A DNA stretch of 64,000 bases from assembly GCA_022749755.1 (NCBI GenBank), contig CM040445.1, forward strand, positions 12,669,182 to 12,733,181, read 5' to 3'. Source of the DNA: Azadirachta indica (Eukaryota; Streptophyta; Magnoliopsida; Sapindales; Meliaceae). Numbering within the stretch: position 1 is the stretch's first letter; every line of letters begins with the position of its first letter. The position numbers and the translations under genes were made by a program. Below are positions 11,336 to 23,767 of this stretch, piece after piece. A model generated the notes under the pieces. The model was not told the origin of the DNA. It worked only from the letters and a program-made list of their open reading frames with translations, and did not search any database.

Positions 11336-13765
11336 CTACCAGAAATCTCCACAATTGCAAACTCCATTTCTGAAGTGATGAAATCTATTTGCGTCTCTTA
11401 CTGTTATCTCTCTTTTCGTAATAACAGAGATAAATTTTATGGCAGCGTGACAATCAACACAAACTCGCAAATTCTTGGTAACTAGAATAGGCTTGGAAGG
11501 GCTCAGACTAATAATTCCAAGTGCAATGGCTAGCTTCTCACTGTGGTAAAGTAAAATTCTTTCTTTTTCTTCTTCTTCAACATCCTGGAGAACAAAACTA
11601 GATTCTGCACGATAGCCCAACCTCTTCATATCCACTAACAGTTCATCCAATTTCTTGTTTATCTGTGCTGATTGTGGATGAGACCTATCTCCACCAACAA
11701 ATGCATGAATAACTCCATTTATCTCAATCCAGCTGCATCCTGGACTTTTCTTAAAACCTTGGTCTCTCTGCTCAATTCTGACATGTGCTGCATCATCCCA
11801 TCTGCCAGCAGCACTATACATATTTGATAAAAGAACATAATTTCCTGTACCTTCCGATCCTAGCCCGTGGATTTTCTTTGATACTTCTTCCCCAAGTTCA
11901 ACATTCTTATGGATCCTACAAGCAGCAAGTAAGGCACTCCATACATGAACATCAGGCTCAAATGGCATTTTTTCTATGAATTTGCATGCCTCCTCCAGAA
12001 GCCCACCACGTCCCAGAAGATCAACCATGCATATATAATGATCCATTCTGGGGACAATGTTGATACCTTGAATCATGGAATCAAACAATTGTTTACCCTC
12101 CATAACAAGTCCCGAATGGCTGCAAGCAGATAAGAGACAGAGGAAAGTCACGTCATCTGGCTTTAAACCCATAGAATGCATTTTATTGAACAACAATAGA
12201 GATTCCCTCCCAAGCCCATGTATTCCATAGCCAACTATCATTGCGTTCCAGGAGACAATATCCCTCTTCTCCATTCTATCAAAAACTTTTCTAGCAAAGT
12301 CAATTTTCCCACACTTGGAGTACATGTCAATAAGAGCGTTGCAAACTGAGGTATCGTCTATAAAACCACGGACAGTAGAGTAACCATGTGCACAAGTACC
12401 GTGCTGTAAAGCAGCCAAATGTGAACAAGTAGGCAGAACACAAACCATTGTTGCCAAATCAGTTTCAATCCCATATAATTGCATCTTGTGGAAAATATGT
12501 AAAGCCTTCTGTGCATAACCATTCTGTGAACATCCAGAGATAATGGCATTACATGAAACTGTATCTTTCTGGTTCATTTCATCAAAAAAACTGATCGCAT
12601 CATCTATGACCCCGCATTTTGCGTACATTGAAAGCAACGTATTTCCTACCATTACATCTAAAACAACGCCAGTCTTAACTGATAAACAATGGACACGCCT
12701 CCCTTTCCTCAGATCAGTTAATTTTGCACATGTTCGAAGCACAGTGCCTATAGTTACTGGTGTTAAATTCACTGCTTCCACAGTCACCATTTGATCAAAT
12801 AACAGTAATCCCTCTTTTGGAAGACCACATGTAATATATGCTCCCAACATAGCACCCCAAGTTATCTCATTCTTGACATCCATTAAATCAAAAACTCTGC
12901 TTGCATAAACGATGCACTGACATTTCGCGTACATATCCAAGAGCCCGGTTCCAACTACGGCATTATTGTTGAAACTCTTCTTAATACAATAACCATGCAT
13001 AGCCTTCCCTTGTCTCAATGCATTAGCTTCCACCACTGTGGGAAGAACTGCTACAACCGTTGACGAAGTAGGCCTAATTCCTTCTTTTTGCATTTCAACA
13101 AACAGCTGAAACGTTTTATCATATAATCCATGAAGAGAAAATCCAGCAATCATAGCATTCCACGCCACAACATCTCTATGAAACATTCCATCAAAAATTC
13201 CTTGTGCCTCATTCAAATTCCCGCATTTTGCATACAAGTCAATCAAAGCAGTGCTAACATAGATATCTTTATCCAGCCCAAATGCTTTAGCATGATCATG
13301 TATTTCTCTACCATCTTCTATTGCTTCGAACCCAGAACAAGCTTTTAGCACAAAGGGGAACGTGAATTTGATCGGTTTGATACCCAATTCCAACATCTGA
13401 TAATACAAATCAACGGCTTTTTCATAAGGTCCATTCCACGCATATGCTTTTATCATCAAGTTCCAGAAAAAAACATTCGGTTTAGGAATTGTGTCGAACA
13501 GGTAGCGTGCAAGTTCAATTTGGTTGCAAGACACATAAAGATGAGCAAGTTTTTCAACTATCAAAGGATTCTTGATGTGGGTAATGCTGTTTTTAAGGAG
13601 ATGTTGATGGATTTTCTTCCCTTCAGTGAGCTTCTTCGATTGAATGCAAGATTCAAGAAGCCGCATATAGTGAGTAATTGAAAGTTCCTGCGTTTTTGTG
13701 GCTGCTTCGTATTTGAACTTGCTACAAATAGATTTCATAGAAAATTTACTTACAGACTTGAACAT
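11336..13765 (-). CDS. PLS-class DYW pentatricopeptide repeat protein
   Basis: Intronless, 809 aa. PPR-DYW proteins bind organelle transcripts one base per repeat and carry out C-to-U RNA editing in mitochondria or plastids. Repeats run from about residue 35 to 600, with the typical forms NALIDMYSKCG, VSWNAMI and PDDVTFLCLLSACSHSG. They are followed by E/E+ motifs and a complete DYW domain. The deaminase-like zinc site is present: H741-S-E743 and C769-x2-C772, plus C803 and C805 in the terminal NCGDFW. The C-terminal triplet is DFW, a normal variant of DYW. The N-terminus (MFKSVSKFSMKSICSKFKY) is rich in Ser/Lys with no acidic residues, consistent with a mitochondrial or plastid transit peptide. 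The start is the first ATG of the frame. The editing target cannot be told by eye. Confidence 0.95.
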   Translation of the reverse strand: MFKSVSKFSMKSICSKFKYEAATKTQELSITHYMRLLESCIQSKKLTEGKKIHQHLLKNSITHIKNPLIVEKLAHLYVSCNQIELARYLFDTIPKPNVFFWNLMIKAYAWNGPYEKAVDLYYQMLELGIKPIKFTFPFVLKACSGFEAIEDGREIHDHAKAFGLDKDIYVSTALIDLYAKCGNLNEAQGIFDGMFHRDVVAWNAMIAGFSLHGLYDKTFQLFVEMQKEGIRPTSSTVVAVLPTVVEANALRQGKAMHGYCIKKSFNNNAVVGTGLLDMYAKCQCIVYASRVFDLMDVKNEITWGAMLGAYITCGLPKEGLLLFDQMVTVEAVNLTPVTIGTVLRTCAKLTDLRKGRRVHCLSVKTGVVLDVMVGNTLLSMYAKCGVIDDAISFFDEMNQKDTVSCNAIISGCSQNGYAQKALHIFHKMQLYGIETDLATMVCVLPTCSHLAALQHGTCAHGYSTVRGFIDDTSVCNALIDMYSKCGKIDFARKVFDRMEKRDIVSWNAMIVGYGIHGLGRESLLLFNKMHSMGLKPDDVTFLCLLSACSHSGLVMEGKQLFDSMIQGINIVPRMDHYICMVDLLGRGGLLEEACKFIEKMPFEPDVHVWSALLAACRIHKNVELGEEVSKKIHGLGSEGTGNYVLLSNMYSAAGRWDDAAHVRIEQRDQGFKKSPGCSWIEINGVIHAFVGGDRSHPQSAQINKKLDELLVDMKRLGYRAESSFVLQDVEEEEKERILLYHSEKLAIALGIISLSPSKPILVTKNLRVCVDCHAAIKFISVITKREITVRDANRFHHFRNGVCNCGDFW

Positions 13766-14086
13766 CTGATATAACCATCAAATTTATTGATGTGGGTGTA
13801 GAAAATTGACAAATTGAGGCAAGATTATCAAAAGATTTTTCTATTAATTGGGGAAGATCAGCTTAGAATCCTTTCACGTATCTGTAGTGCTCGCATTGAT
13901 GTGTGGAAATCGAGGCCTACCAGCTCCTTCAGGTGTTTTTTTGTCTGAAATAAAAATAAATAAATACAAACCTCCTTCAGGTGTTAAATGGACGGGGCCC
14001 AAGTCTTGGACAATCTTTATCTACTTTTTCATATACAAACAAGATAATTTATTATATGTATACATATAAATAAGGGACAAATAATT

Positions 14087-14270
14087 ATTAACGCTTTTTT
14101 TATATAATTTTTTATATAAGTGATAAAAAGTTAAATTTAAGTATATTTAATGATTAAAATTGTATCTGATTAATAATTAATATATTTATTAATTAATATA
14201 TATATATCAGATATAGTCTAATAATTTATAATTGATATAAAAAATTATATAAAAATAAAAGAACCATTGA
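14087..14270. mobile_element. Small MITE with long inverted repeats, copy 1
   Basis: The left half (TTTTTTATATAATTTTTTAT and onward) pairs with the right half (ATATAAAAAATTATATAAAA). The fold covers most of the ~185 bp. Layout and internal words, such as GATTAAAATTGTATCTGATTA near the middle, match the element at 39406-39620. No coding capacity. Ends are approximate. Confidence 0.6.
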
Positions 14271-14763
14271 TTCTATCTCTACATATATATATATAAGTAT
14301 GTATTTCTATATGTATATACACAAGAAAAAGAATAATAGTCTCATAATTTTTTATGCTTATGTTTTTATATTATTTATAAATAATTGGATTAATATATTT
14401 CTAATTTATTAAAATTAAATCTAATACGTAAAATAATATATTATTATTATTATATATATATAAATATATTATGGTAATATGATACATTAATTATATATTA
14501 ATTATATGTATTAGTTTTAATGTTGAAAATATATAAATCTAATAATTTATTAATAATGTAAAAATATAAGCTGTGGCCTGCTATAATATGATAAAAGAAT
14601 AACATCATACATTTTAATGATTATTTTAAATTTATTTATATATCATTAATTGTAAGCTTAGCTTACTTGTCGTATAAAATTTGATAATTGATAAAAAAGA
14701 GTAATATTATAGGTTCCAATAATTATTTCAAGTAAGCATCTTAAATTTATTTACATATATTAA

Positions 14764-15187
14764 GTGCTCGTTTGGTTTGACTTTTTTATTGATTAAAAGT
14801 GATTTTTTAATGACAAAAACTCTTTTCAAATTTTTTAATGTTGTTTGGTTGACAATGAAAAAGAGTTTTTGCAAATTAAAAAAAACTATTTTTCTTCTAT
14901 TGAAAAAAGCCCAAAATTTGGATTTTTGACAGTAGAACTTCTCCAACTTTTTTAAAAGATAAAATTATCTTAAATACCCTTACTTTATTTTAAAAATTTT
15001 ACGTTATTTTTTTAAAATAAAATATTAAAAATTTGTTTATTAAAGTAATTATTCAAATTTTCTCAAAAGTCATTTATGACAACCAAACGATTAATAAACT
15101 TTTGTTAAAAACTCTACTCATAAAAGTTTTACGAATAAAAACTCTACTTTAAAAAATTCTATTATAAAAATTATATCAAACGGACCC
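14764..15187 (+). mobile_element. PIF/Harbinger-like MITE, copy A
   Basis: This 424-bp AT-rich element is flanked by TAA on both sides (14761-14763 and 15188-15190). Termini are GTGCTCGTTTGG on the left and, inverted, GGGTCCGTTTG on the right. The reverse complement of 43313-43735 aligns to it end to end, sharing for example TTTTAAAAGATAAAATTAT and AAAATTTGTTTATTAAA. A 3-bp TWA duplication with ends of this kind fits Tourist/PIF-Harbinger MITEs. No transposase is encoded. Confidence 0.7.
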
Positions 15188-15387
15188 TAATTAGATAATG
15201 AAATAAAAAATGAAACATTTCATATAGCAAAAAATTTTATTTAATTAATAATTACTCAAGATAAAATTTTTTGAATAATTATCTGAAAGTACAACTTTAT
15301 AATCAACAAAAATATTTGAACATAAAAAAAAATTGAATATTTTAAATTATTATCATATATTATTTTTTGATAAAAAATTATTAGACT

Positions 15388-16075
15388 AAGGGGTTATTTG
15401 TTTTTTTGTTAAAGTTTAAATATAATTATTAAGATGTTTAAGAATCGTTTGTTTTTTAATTTATATCTGAATATTTGTTAAAAACATATGAATATAATAA
15501 ATTTAAAACTTTTGACTTAAATCTGAAAGAATAAATGTCTAAATAATTTCATATTTTTATTTTTTAAAATATCCCTATTTTATTAATTTATTTATTAATA
15601 AAATTAAAATTCTAGTTAACTATTTTTGATATATCTATTTTCTATTGTGAGTTCTCATGTCTTATTAATCTTAGCTATTTATGTTTTTAATTATTGTAAT
15701 AAATCTATACATTTACCTAATTACAATTATATTATAATATGATTTATTATTTTTATATCATTAATTAAAATTATTTTTTTAAAAGATCATATATCAAATA
15801 AATAAATAAAGTACATATTAATAAAATTTATTAATTTTTTATCTATTATTGTGCTAATACAATTAAAATTATTATAAATATAAGTATATTATTTAAAAGG
15901 GTATATATATTAAAATATCAATTTTTGAACTTTTTATTTTGTCAAAACAAATAACTTAATACTTATTTTTGGATGTTTTAAAATAAAAAACAAATATATC
16001 ATTGACATTCAGATTTCAATTAAATTCATATTTCAGTCGTGTTCAAAGTTCAGACAAAAAAAAATAAAAGTTACC
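15388..16075. mobile_element. Possible degenerate inverted-repeat element
   Basis: The left end (TAAGGGGTTATTTGTTT) and the inverted right end (TTAGGTAACTTTTATTTT) are loosely alike. An inner pair also matches inversely (ATATCTGAAT near 15465, ATTCAGATTT near 16005). The interior is AT-rich without an ORF. No clear target duplication was found, so this remains a candidate. Confidence 0.3.
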
Positions 16076-18854
16076 TAATTGAAATAAGTTTGGTTGACTA
16101 ATCAGTAAAAAATTATTATCTCGTATTTAATTGTTTCAAATTTTTAAGATACAAGATGTAAAATATTAATTTTTATTAACACATTCTTAATAAATTTTTA
16201 TAGTAATAATTTGCAAGACAAAATATAAACTATATTCTTATTTATAATTTTGTTAAGATTTGAGGACTCATTTATCATCATCTTATTATAAAATAAATTA
16301 TTAAAACATAGTAAAGATTATTAATTCATTATTAATTACCTTAAAAATATATATTCTATGCTATAATATTATTAGTTATTGTATTATTTTATATTGTAGT
16401 TTTCTTTAACCTTCTTGTTGAAGCCACCAAATAACTCTTGATAAACAAAAAGTAAAAGTAAGTGGGCAATGAACAAGTTAATTATACATATCAATTAATA
16501 GAGCAAAAGTTAAAAGAGATGTACTCAAATGAGAACCCTTTTTTAAAAAAAGAAACAATTGATTGAGAGACAAAAATCTCCAAAGACTGTAAAATGAAGT
16601 GGAAAGAGATAAAGGGTTAGTTTGTGGAGAAAAAAGAAAGTAGATAGAAGATTGTTTTGTTGAGTAATTATTAAGTAAAAAGTTGAAGGATAAAAAGAAA
16701 AAGAAAGTAGCATTGATCGAATTAAAAGAGTGGAAAATTATGAGATTGATTTAGTATTATACATTATAATTTTTTTAATTAATTGCCAAATTTAAATTTT
16801 AGATTTCTTACTCTTACTTTTACTTTTATAGTGAAAAGATTAATTAATTCAAATATTTAAGACAAAACTTAAAATCTTTACCTTAAATGTATGACAACGA
16901 TGAATTTCTAACACAAAAGTTAAAATATTTATTGTAAAATTTTGAAACGAGAATATAAATAAAATTTGGAATCCCATTTGCATAGTAGAAAAATCTCATG
17001 GTCATATATAATTCTATAATAAACGAGAAAATATTTTTAAGAGCTAAACAAATAAAATCAAAATAGGTATAAATTTAGGGGTTTTATATTTAAAAAAAAT
17101 CATTTTAAGGGTTCGATTTTGTGAAAATAAGCGCTTAATTCTCTAGAAATAATTCATAACATTAAGAAATATAGCAACAATTAATATTCCACACCAACAA
17201 GGTTATAATATCCTATCACAAATAAATTTATAACATGCAATTATTAATAAATGGAGCTTTGAAATTTTTTTTTTCAATAATAAGAGAAAAAGATGAAAAT
17301 TGAAGCATGCATGTCAAAGACTTGTTAAGGTGTGAAAATGGTGAAGTTGAAAGCAAGAAACAATGTGATTCTATCTCCCTTCTTCTTCTTCTTATTTTCT
17401 CCTTAATTTTCTCTTTTGCCCCCCCTCCATTTCTCCTCCAACCCTTGCTGCTTCCCTTTCTACTTCCTTTTCTTCTTCTTTCACATTCTACCTTTTCATT
17501 ATTTTTTTTTATGAAAAAAAAATAATGAATTGAACAAAATAATGTTCTTTCATTTTTTTTATTTCACATCATTCTCTTCAAAATGTTCAATTAAGTATAT
17601 TTTTATTTAATTTTTAGTTTTGATGTTCGAAATTACTTTGAAGTAGTTTTTGCTATTATTTTGTTGTAATTTTTAAATAGATACGTTATATCTACTTCTA
17701 AATATACAACATAAAAAAAAAAAGATTAAGCTAATCTTAATATTGTATTATCTTAAAAATATCCTTGATTTTTGTAAATTGTAGCCACGTAAAGGCCTAA
17801 TTAATGAAACAATATCTGAGTGACTTGAAACTTTAATATCTTATACTTCTTTATTTTTATTCTGCGAAGCTTTATTCAAATCTAGTTGTTTATAATTTTA
17901 TAATAGTAACTCTTCCAAACTAAGATGTTGCAGCCATCAAAGTTTATTGCTACATTTTATTGATAATGTTTTGATCTGATACACACGTTACAAAAATAAT
18001 ATTGAAATGGCTTAAAATTTTAATTTCTTATTTATACTTTAAGATGATTTACATTCTGGAAAATTTCATATAAATTTATTGTATTTTGTACGCAGTTTAA
18101 TTCCAATAAAATTTTCAAACTAAATTGTTATTAAAATTTGTTTATTATTGGTGGATTTATTAGATAATGTTCGATCATATGAACATCTAATGAAATAATG
18201 TTGGAATGACACGAGCATTTTAAATTATATCATACTTTGATCAGGTATCTATTTACATTTTGAAAGTTTGATCTAAATATAATATATAGTTTATTTTTAA
18301 TAAAAGTTTCAAACTAAGCCGCTGCTGCCATTTGTTTTATAATGGATCGATAATGTTCTATCATATGAAAATTTAATAAAATATTTATCAGGACATCTTA
18401 CTACCCACTCCATGAATATCGTATTGTTTGAAATGAAAATTAATTTGAGATATATAACATTATTTAATTTCTTATTTATAATAATTGCGTAATAAATTGA
18501 GTCGATGTCATTTATAAAGAGAAAGAGTGAGCAACAAACATTAGCTAATATATATAAAAAAAAAAAAAAAGTAAGTTCTACCAAACTCTTTAATCATTAT
18601 TTAAAATTATATCAGTCTTAAATATATCTTAAATTAGATGAAATTAATGAAGTCCAAAACCGTCTCATATTAAAATGAATAAATCGATTGTCATGAGGAA
18701 AGACGTGGAAGGAGTGGATGGATAAAGAACATATAGAGAAAGAGGAAAGGGCTTGCATTAAACGTTTGTCTAAGAATCTTTAAAAGAGAAAGTGAAAAAT
18801 AACCTAAAGACATCATCATCCTATCCCAAGCCTCTCTCTCTCTTTGAATCCTTT

Positions 18855-18861
18855 TATATAA
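18855..18861 (+). promoter_or_regulatory. TATA box of the NAC gene
   Basis: TATATAA lies 118 bp upstream of the NAC start codon, after a CT-rich tract (18830-18845). This spacing would give a leader of about 85-90 nt. It is the best core-promoter match in the region, judged by eye. Confidence 0.5.
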
Positions 18862-18978
18862 ATCATACCATGCGTATACTCACAAGAAGGTCTTAACTTA
18901 CAAGTACTGAAGAAGTACAAGTTCTTTGTTCTTGACCAATCAATCAGCCACTAACATCAGAAAATTCATTCGTCGTAA

Positions 18979-21900
18979 ATGGCACCGGTCGGATTACCTC
19001 CAGGTTTCAGGTTTCATCCGACCGACGAAGAGCTCGTGAATTACTACCTCAAGAGGAAGATAAATGGCCAAGAAATCGAACTTGATATCATTCCTGAAGT
19101 TGATCTTTACAAATGTGAGCCCTGGGAATTAGCAGGTTTACTTTCTCTTCTCCTCTCTTCTTTTCTCTCATGCATTAAAATCGTTTCCGACAGCATTTTT
19201 TCATCGAAAATATGTATTTTCGAGAGTTTACATGCGTCCTAATACTCTCATTGTTAACGAAGAAAGAAATCTATCTTCAATATTGACGGGGAAATCGAAC
19301 CCAGGTGAGGAGGAAGTTCCTCGCCTGGATGTGAGCTTACTAGCAAAGTACGAGTGGCACATTGCATTATATCACTGATTGATTGTACGAACTTTTTTTT
19401 TTTTAGGATTTTATTTTACTGAATTTTTCAATTTTTGCTTGTGACATTGTAGAGAAATCGTTCTTACCAAGCAGGGATCCGGAGTGGTACTTCTTCGGAC
19501 CGCGAGATCGGAAGTATCCGAACGGGTTCCGGACAAACAGAGCGACTCGAGCCGGATACTGGAAATCGACCGGAAAAGACAGGAGAGTAACGTACCAGAA
19601 TCGAGCAATTGGGATGAAGAAGACATTGGTTTATTACAGAGGACGAGCTCCTCAGGGAATTCGGACAGACTGGGTTATGCATGAGTATAGGCTTGACGAC
19701 AAAGAATGTGACGATATCTCCGCCGGAATTCAGGTAGTTGGTACATTATAAAGTTTTATCAATAATTTCATGGAGGAAAATAATTATCGTAATTATATAT
19801 TTGATTATCATCATTACATATGCTTCATTTTCTTGGATAGTTTATGTTTATTTTGAGTATGTGCTGTATCCAAAAGATATAACCCATTTTTTAGAGTCAA
19901 ACATCTATTAATGTGAGTTTTTAACCCAAAAAATGTGTTGTTAAATGCAATGTTTTGGCTAGATCATGGAATGCCTCTAATTTGATCAAATTAAAGGTTC
20001 TCAATTATATAGTTATGGTTATTAGGATAATTAATTGTGTAATTAACATTCTTCTCACCACTCATTCTAAGAAAAAAAAATATTGTTCTCTCGAGTTATT
20101 TTTTAGTGGTAATTTTATCTTTTTTTTTGAAAATTTTTATTATTTGATGTTGTTCTATTAATGTTTTCAAATTTTTTATTAATCGAGTTTTAAATTCTAA
20201 ATATTACCATTTTAAAAAAGTTTATTATTAAAATTAATTAGCACCTACATTTTTTAATTTACTTTGAAAATATTCTTTGATTGGATGAGTTGTTTTTCTA
20301 TAACTTTGACAAATGTGACACACGTTTGAGTAGCAAATTAAAAATTTTGATCTAGAGACGAGAATAGTTGATTAGTTAAATGCCTTGGTCATCAAGATCA
20401 ACAAGCATGAATTTTTTTTCTCTCAATCATTTCTTTTACAACTAAGTATAAAAAGTTAGCTAAAGCTTCATACTTATCCCCATTGAACCCTTGTTATTGT
20501 TATGTAAAGCCATTAGAACTGTAATGGGTAGGGAGAGTCATTAATTTTTGGAAATTCCATCAAGTATCACTTAATTGTAACTATTTTCAAAACTACTTGT
20601 CGTTTGGTTATTTTCATAAAAGTTAGGGACTTAAGTGAAAATATTAATAATAGTAGTGAAGTGTAAGAACGTGAAAAGTGCATGACGTGCATGGAAAGGA
20701 AGGAGCTAGCTAGCCTCACTGTTCTCTCACATTTTATTTCCTTTTTCTTTTTTAAATATATATATATTTTTTATTTTTATAATGAGAAAGAGTTGCACTG
20801 CATATGCATGCATAGAACAACTGTCTAATTTTTCTGAACTCTTTTGATGTGATATCCAAACTCTTCCGTTATAATTTTAAACTATTTTATTACAATTCTC
20901 AACTTATGAAAAATATAATTACAAGTTAAAAATTATATTAAAAAAATTGGAGAATGATAATGGAAGAGTTATGAATTATAATAGAAAATATTTGAAAAAC
21001 TTGGAGAGCCGAGTACGGTACATGCATTTGTATTGTAGCATGATCCCTTATAATAAATAACGATAAAAATAAGATGCAAAAATGGGTGACTTATTCTTTC
21101 CTTGCTCTGGTCTTTGATCTCACAAGTTAGAAAGTTTTGGGTAGCTTCAATTTTGTTTTTCTCTAATGAGACAAAAGTATTATCCTCCCATATGACTCAA
21201 TATCTATTAAATTTTGTTTTTTCATACTTTACCTATCTTTTCAACATTCTCTTGATCTTTGATTGTAGATTCTATAATGCCTAAGCAAATCAATTATTGG
21301 ACTCCATTTTTTTTTTTTAAAATATATGCTATAATGCTAGCTAACCGGCCCAAAAGCAAGTTTCTCTATCACTTTCTTGGTGTAAGAATGTGTCGGTTGC
21401 TTTTTGCTTTATTCCAAGCTCTCAAAATATAAGCCAATCGTTATAAAATTGATCATCCCATGCATATCACTAGTAAACCTATGATTAATTGCACCGACTG
21501 CAAGGCTTGCTTCGTTTTTATATATACTATTTGTTTGTTTGGTTTTTTTTTTTTTTTTTTTTTTAAATTTACTTCTACAACACTTAAAATTTTCAAACCT
21601 TTCTATTTTAATTTATACTTTTAGAGTGAAGTGAGAATATCACCCTATCAGAGTACCCTTTCTTTGATTGTTTAAATACATTAGATAAAGATCTTTAATC
21701 AAATTCGTCAAGCTTATATAAGATGCTTGATGACGGTGCATGCAGCAATTTACCTGCAAAAGCCAGCCCTAAATGTTGACCGATCATGATTTCCCTAATG
21801 TCTCCAAGCTTTCGAAATCAGCAAGGATCTTGTTCAAAAGCTTTTTCCTTCCACAAGCCAAACCTTTAAACTCTCTCTCTTTCTCTCTATCGTCTTTACA

Positions 21901-22360
21901 ATTTTACTTTTTGCATTCAGTTTTAGAATTTACCCAATGCGCGTAAATAATGTAAACTAAAAAAATTAAGATCAGAGTTAAGATCTCGTGCTAAGACTTT
22001 AATTTCCGAGCAGTCAGCTAACGAATATAACTGTGTCTTCGGCTGCAGGATTCCTATGCATTATGCCGAGTGTTCAAGAAAAATGGGATCTGCTCTGAAA
22101 TGGAAGATCAGCAAGGACAAAGCAGCAGCACATCATTAATGGAGACTTCTCAGAGTGTAATCAACAATGAATACGATCAAACAATGTCTCCCGATGTTAA
22201 TCCACTAACTTCGTCTTCTTGCTGCATCGATGAAGACGACAAAGATGATTCCTGGATGCAGTTCATTACAGATGATCCATGGTGTTCTTCCAATTCTGCT
22301 TCGGGTTCGGCTTCTGCTCATGGTGGTGAAGAAGTTTCTCATTTTGCATTTACACACTGA
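18979..22360 (+). CDS. NAC-domain transcription factor, three exons
   Basis: Exons 18979-19135, 19453-19733 and 22049-22360 join in frame to give 249 aa. NAC proteins are plant-specific DNA-binding factors that act as dimers in the nucleus. The NAC domain fills about residues 1-157, with all five subdomains: [15 protein letters not shown], the [16 protein letters not shown] region, [32 protein letters not shown] and DWVMHEYRL, ending at [11 protein letters not shown]. The two introns sit at the usual NAC positions; the second is 2.3 kb. The C-terminal ~90 residues are acidic and Ser-rich ([16 protein letters not shown]), as expected of an activation region. No transmembrane segment is present. 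Length and sequence resemble Arabidopsis ANAC057 (At3g17730) from memory, so I give no firm symbol. Confidence 0.95.
19289..19330 (-). repeat. Hairpin with a pol III B-box-like sequence in NAC intron 1
   Basis: CCAGGTGAGGA (19301-19311) pairs with TCCTCGCCTGG (19318-19328): 11 bp, one G.T, six-base loop. Directly beside it the minus strand reads GGTTCGATTTCC, close to the tRNA/SINE B-box GGTTCGANTCC. It may be the head of an old SINE on the minus strand. No clear A-box or poly(A) tail was found. Confidence 0.3.
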
Positions 22361-23767
22361 ATTTTTTTAAAAAATAAGAATATTGGGCGCTGGTGGTGAA
22401 TAATAAAACTAAAAAAATTTACAAAATGGTTGTAAAATTTGTTGATTATTTCTATTATTAGATCCTCTCTAATTGGATGTATCGTAGTTTTATATTTTGT
22501 ACGTTGGGATAATATATGGTTTGGTGGGTGGATTTTATGGGTCAATTTACAAAATGGCTCTTTGGATTTTTTGTTTTAACATCTTTATTTGGGAGGTGAG
22601 GTGGTGATTCGAATATTATTATCGTAACTTGTGCAATATGGAATAAAATGCAAGTGTTATTGCGAATGTTCTTCTTGTGTTCTTGCTTAATTTCTTGTTT
22701 TCTGGTGTCTACTTACAACTTATTCCAGCTTCATTTCACATTGAGATGTGATGGCTTCAATACTACAACGAAATACAGATAAAATCACTTGTAATACTAT
22801 ATATTAATCACAAAGTATTTTATTTTTAAAGCACAACAAAAATGCTACAATATCAAACGAAATTAGAGTGCATGAATTATGTGTTAATTAAGCAAAATTA
22901 AGCTGTAAAAAATTTACTTTGCAGGCTCTGATTAGAGAAAAGTTTTTACAAAAGAGAAGCTTTTCTTGGTTGATATTTTGTCGACAATGCAAATCAAATT
23001 GAAAGAAGAACTTCTTATAGGGTTTTTTTTTTTTTAACTGTGTATTTTCTTGAAGGAAAAAAATGCATAAGCTAGATAAAACTGGACTCTACCTTCAATT
23101 TTTTTTTCGTGTTTAAACTGTATTAATTTTATAAACAATGTCGAAATTTTTAAAATTTAACTAAACAGGCAGTTGAGAAACTATTTCTCTATGTTAGGAA
23201 TTAATATATCCTCAAATTATTAGAATATGGACGATTTTTTATGATGAATGAAAAAAAGAATGAAAATTAGTTTATATCCTACACTCTCAAGATATCATGC
23301 TAGTAGTTTAGAATAAGTAAGTATAATTTCTTTTGTTGGCCAACTTAATTAAGTGATGAAATAATGCAGTAGATTATTAAAAAGTGTGATACCTAATTGA
23401 TAATGTCATACCATTCAAAGCAGGGAAGCTTGAGATAATTTTTTTACTTTGTTATATTCTTGGGCCAATTGGGCCACAAATAGATAAAGTAGAATAAAAT
23501 ACAAAAATCTAAATAGCGTATGGGTATTTTCGGATGATGAGTGGGGTCCAGTTAGCACCAATTGTTTTTAATAAATAAAATTATCCAGAGAATATTTTCT
23601 TGTTCGGACAAGCCATCGATGTCTACAAATTACGAGTCACCACCAAAACAAATTAACCAGACAACCATTTCTCTCTCTTTTGAAATTGATGCAACAAAAC
23701 CACAGCTACCTGTAGACTGGGTTTATACGATACCGTTTTCCCCCTTACCTCCCTCTCTCCTCCGATT
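22361..23767. other. NAC 3' flank and DAK promoter
   Basis: The AT-rich sequence past the NAC stop includes its 3' UTR. The last ~250 bp before 23768 are less AT-rich and contain CT-rich tracts (TTTCTCTCTCTTTTG, CCCTCTCTCC), so they are likely the dihydroxyacetone kinase promoter and leader. No other gene was seen. Confidence 0.45.

Larger units (their letters stand above)
13766..18978. other. AT-rich intergenic region with short transposons
   Basis: This gap separates the divergently transcribed PPR and NAC genes. It holds the MITE-like elements at 14087-14270, 14764-15187 and possibly 15388-16075. The stretch 16100-18700 is AT-rich, with a CT-rich patch at 17370-17490. I see no coding frame with any family resemblance. 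The last few hundred bases are the NAC promoter. Confidence 0.55.
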
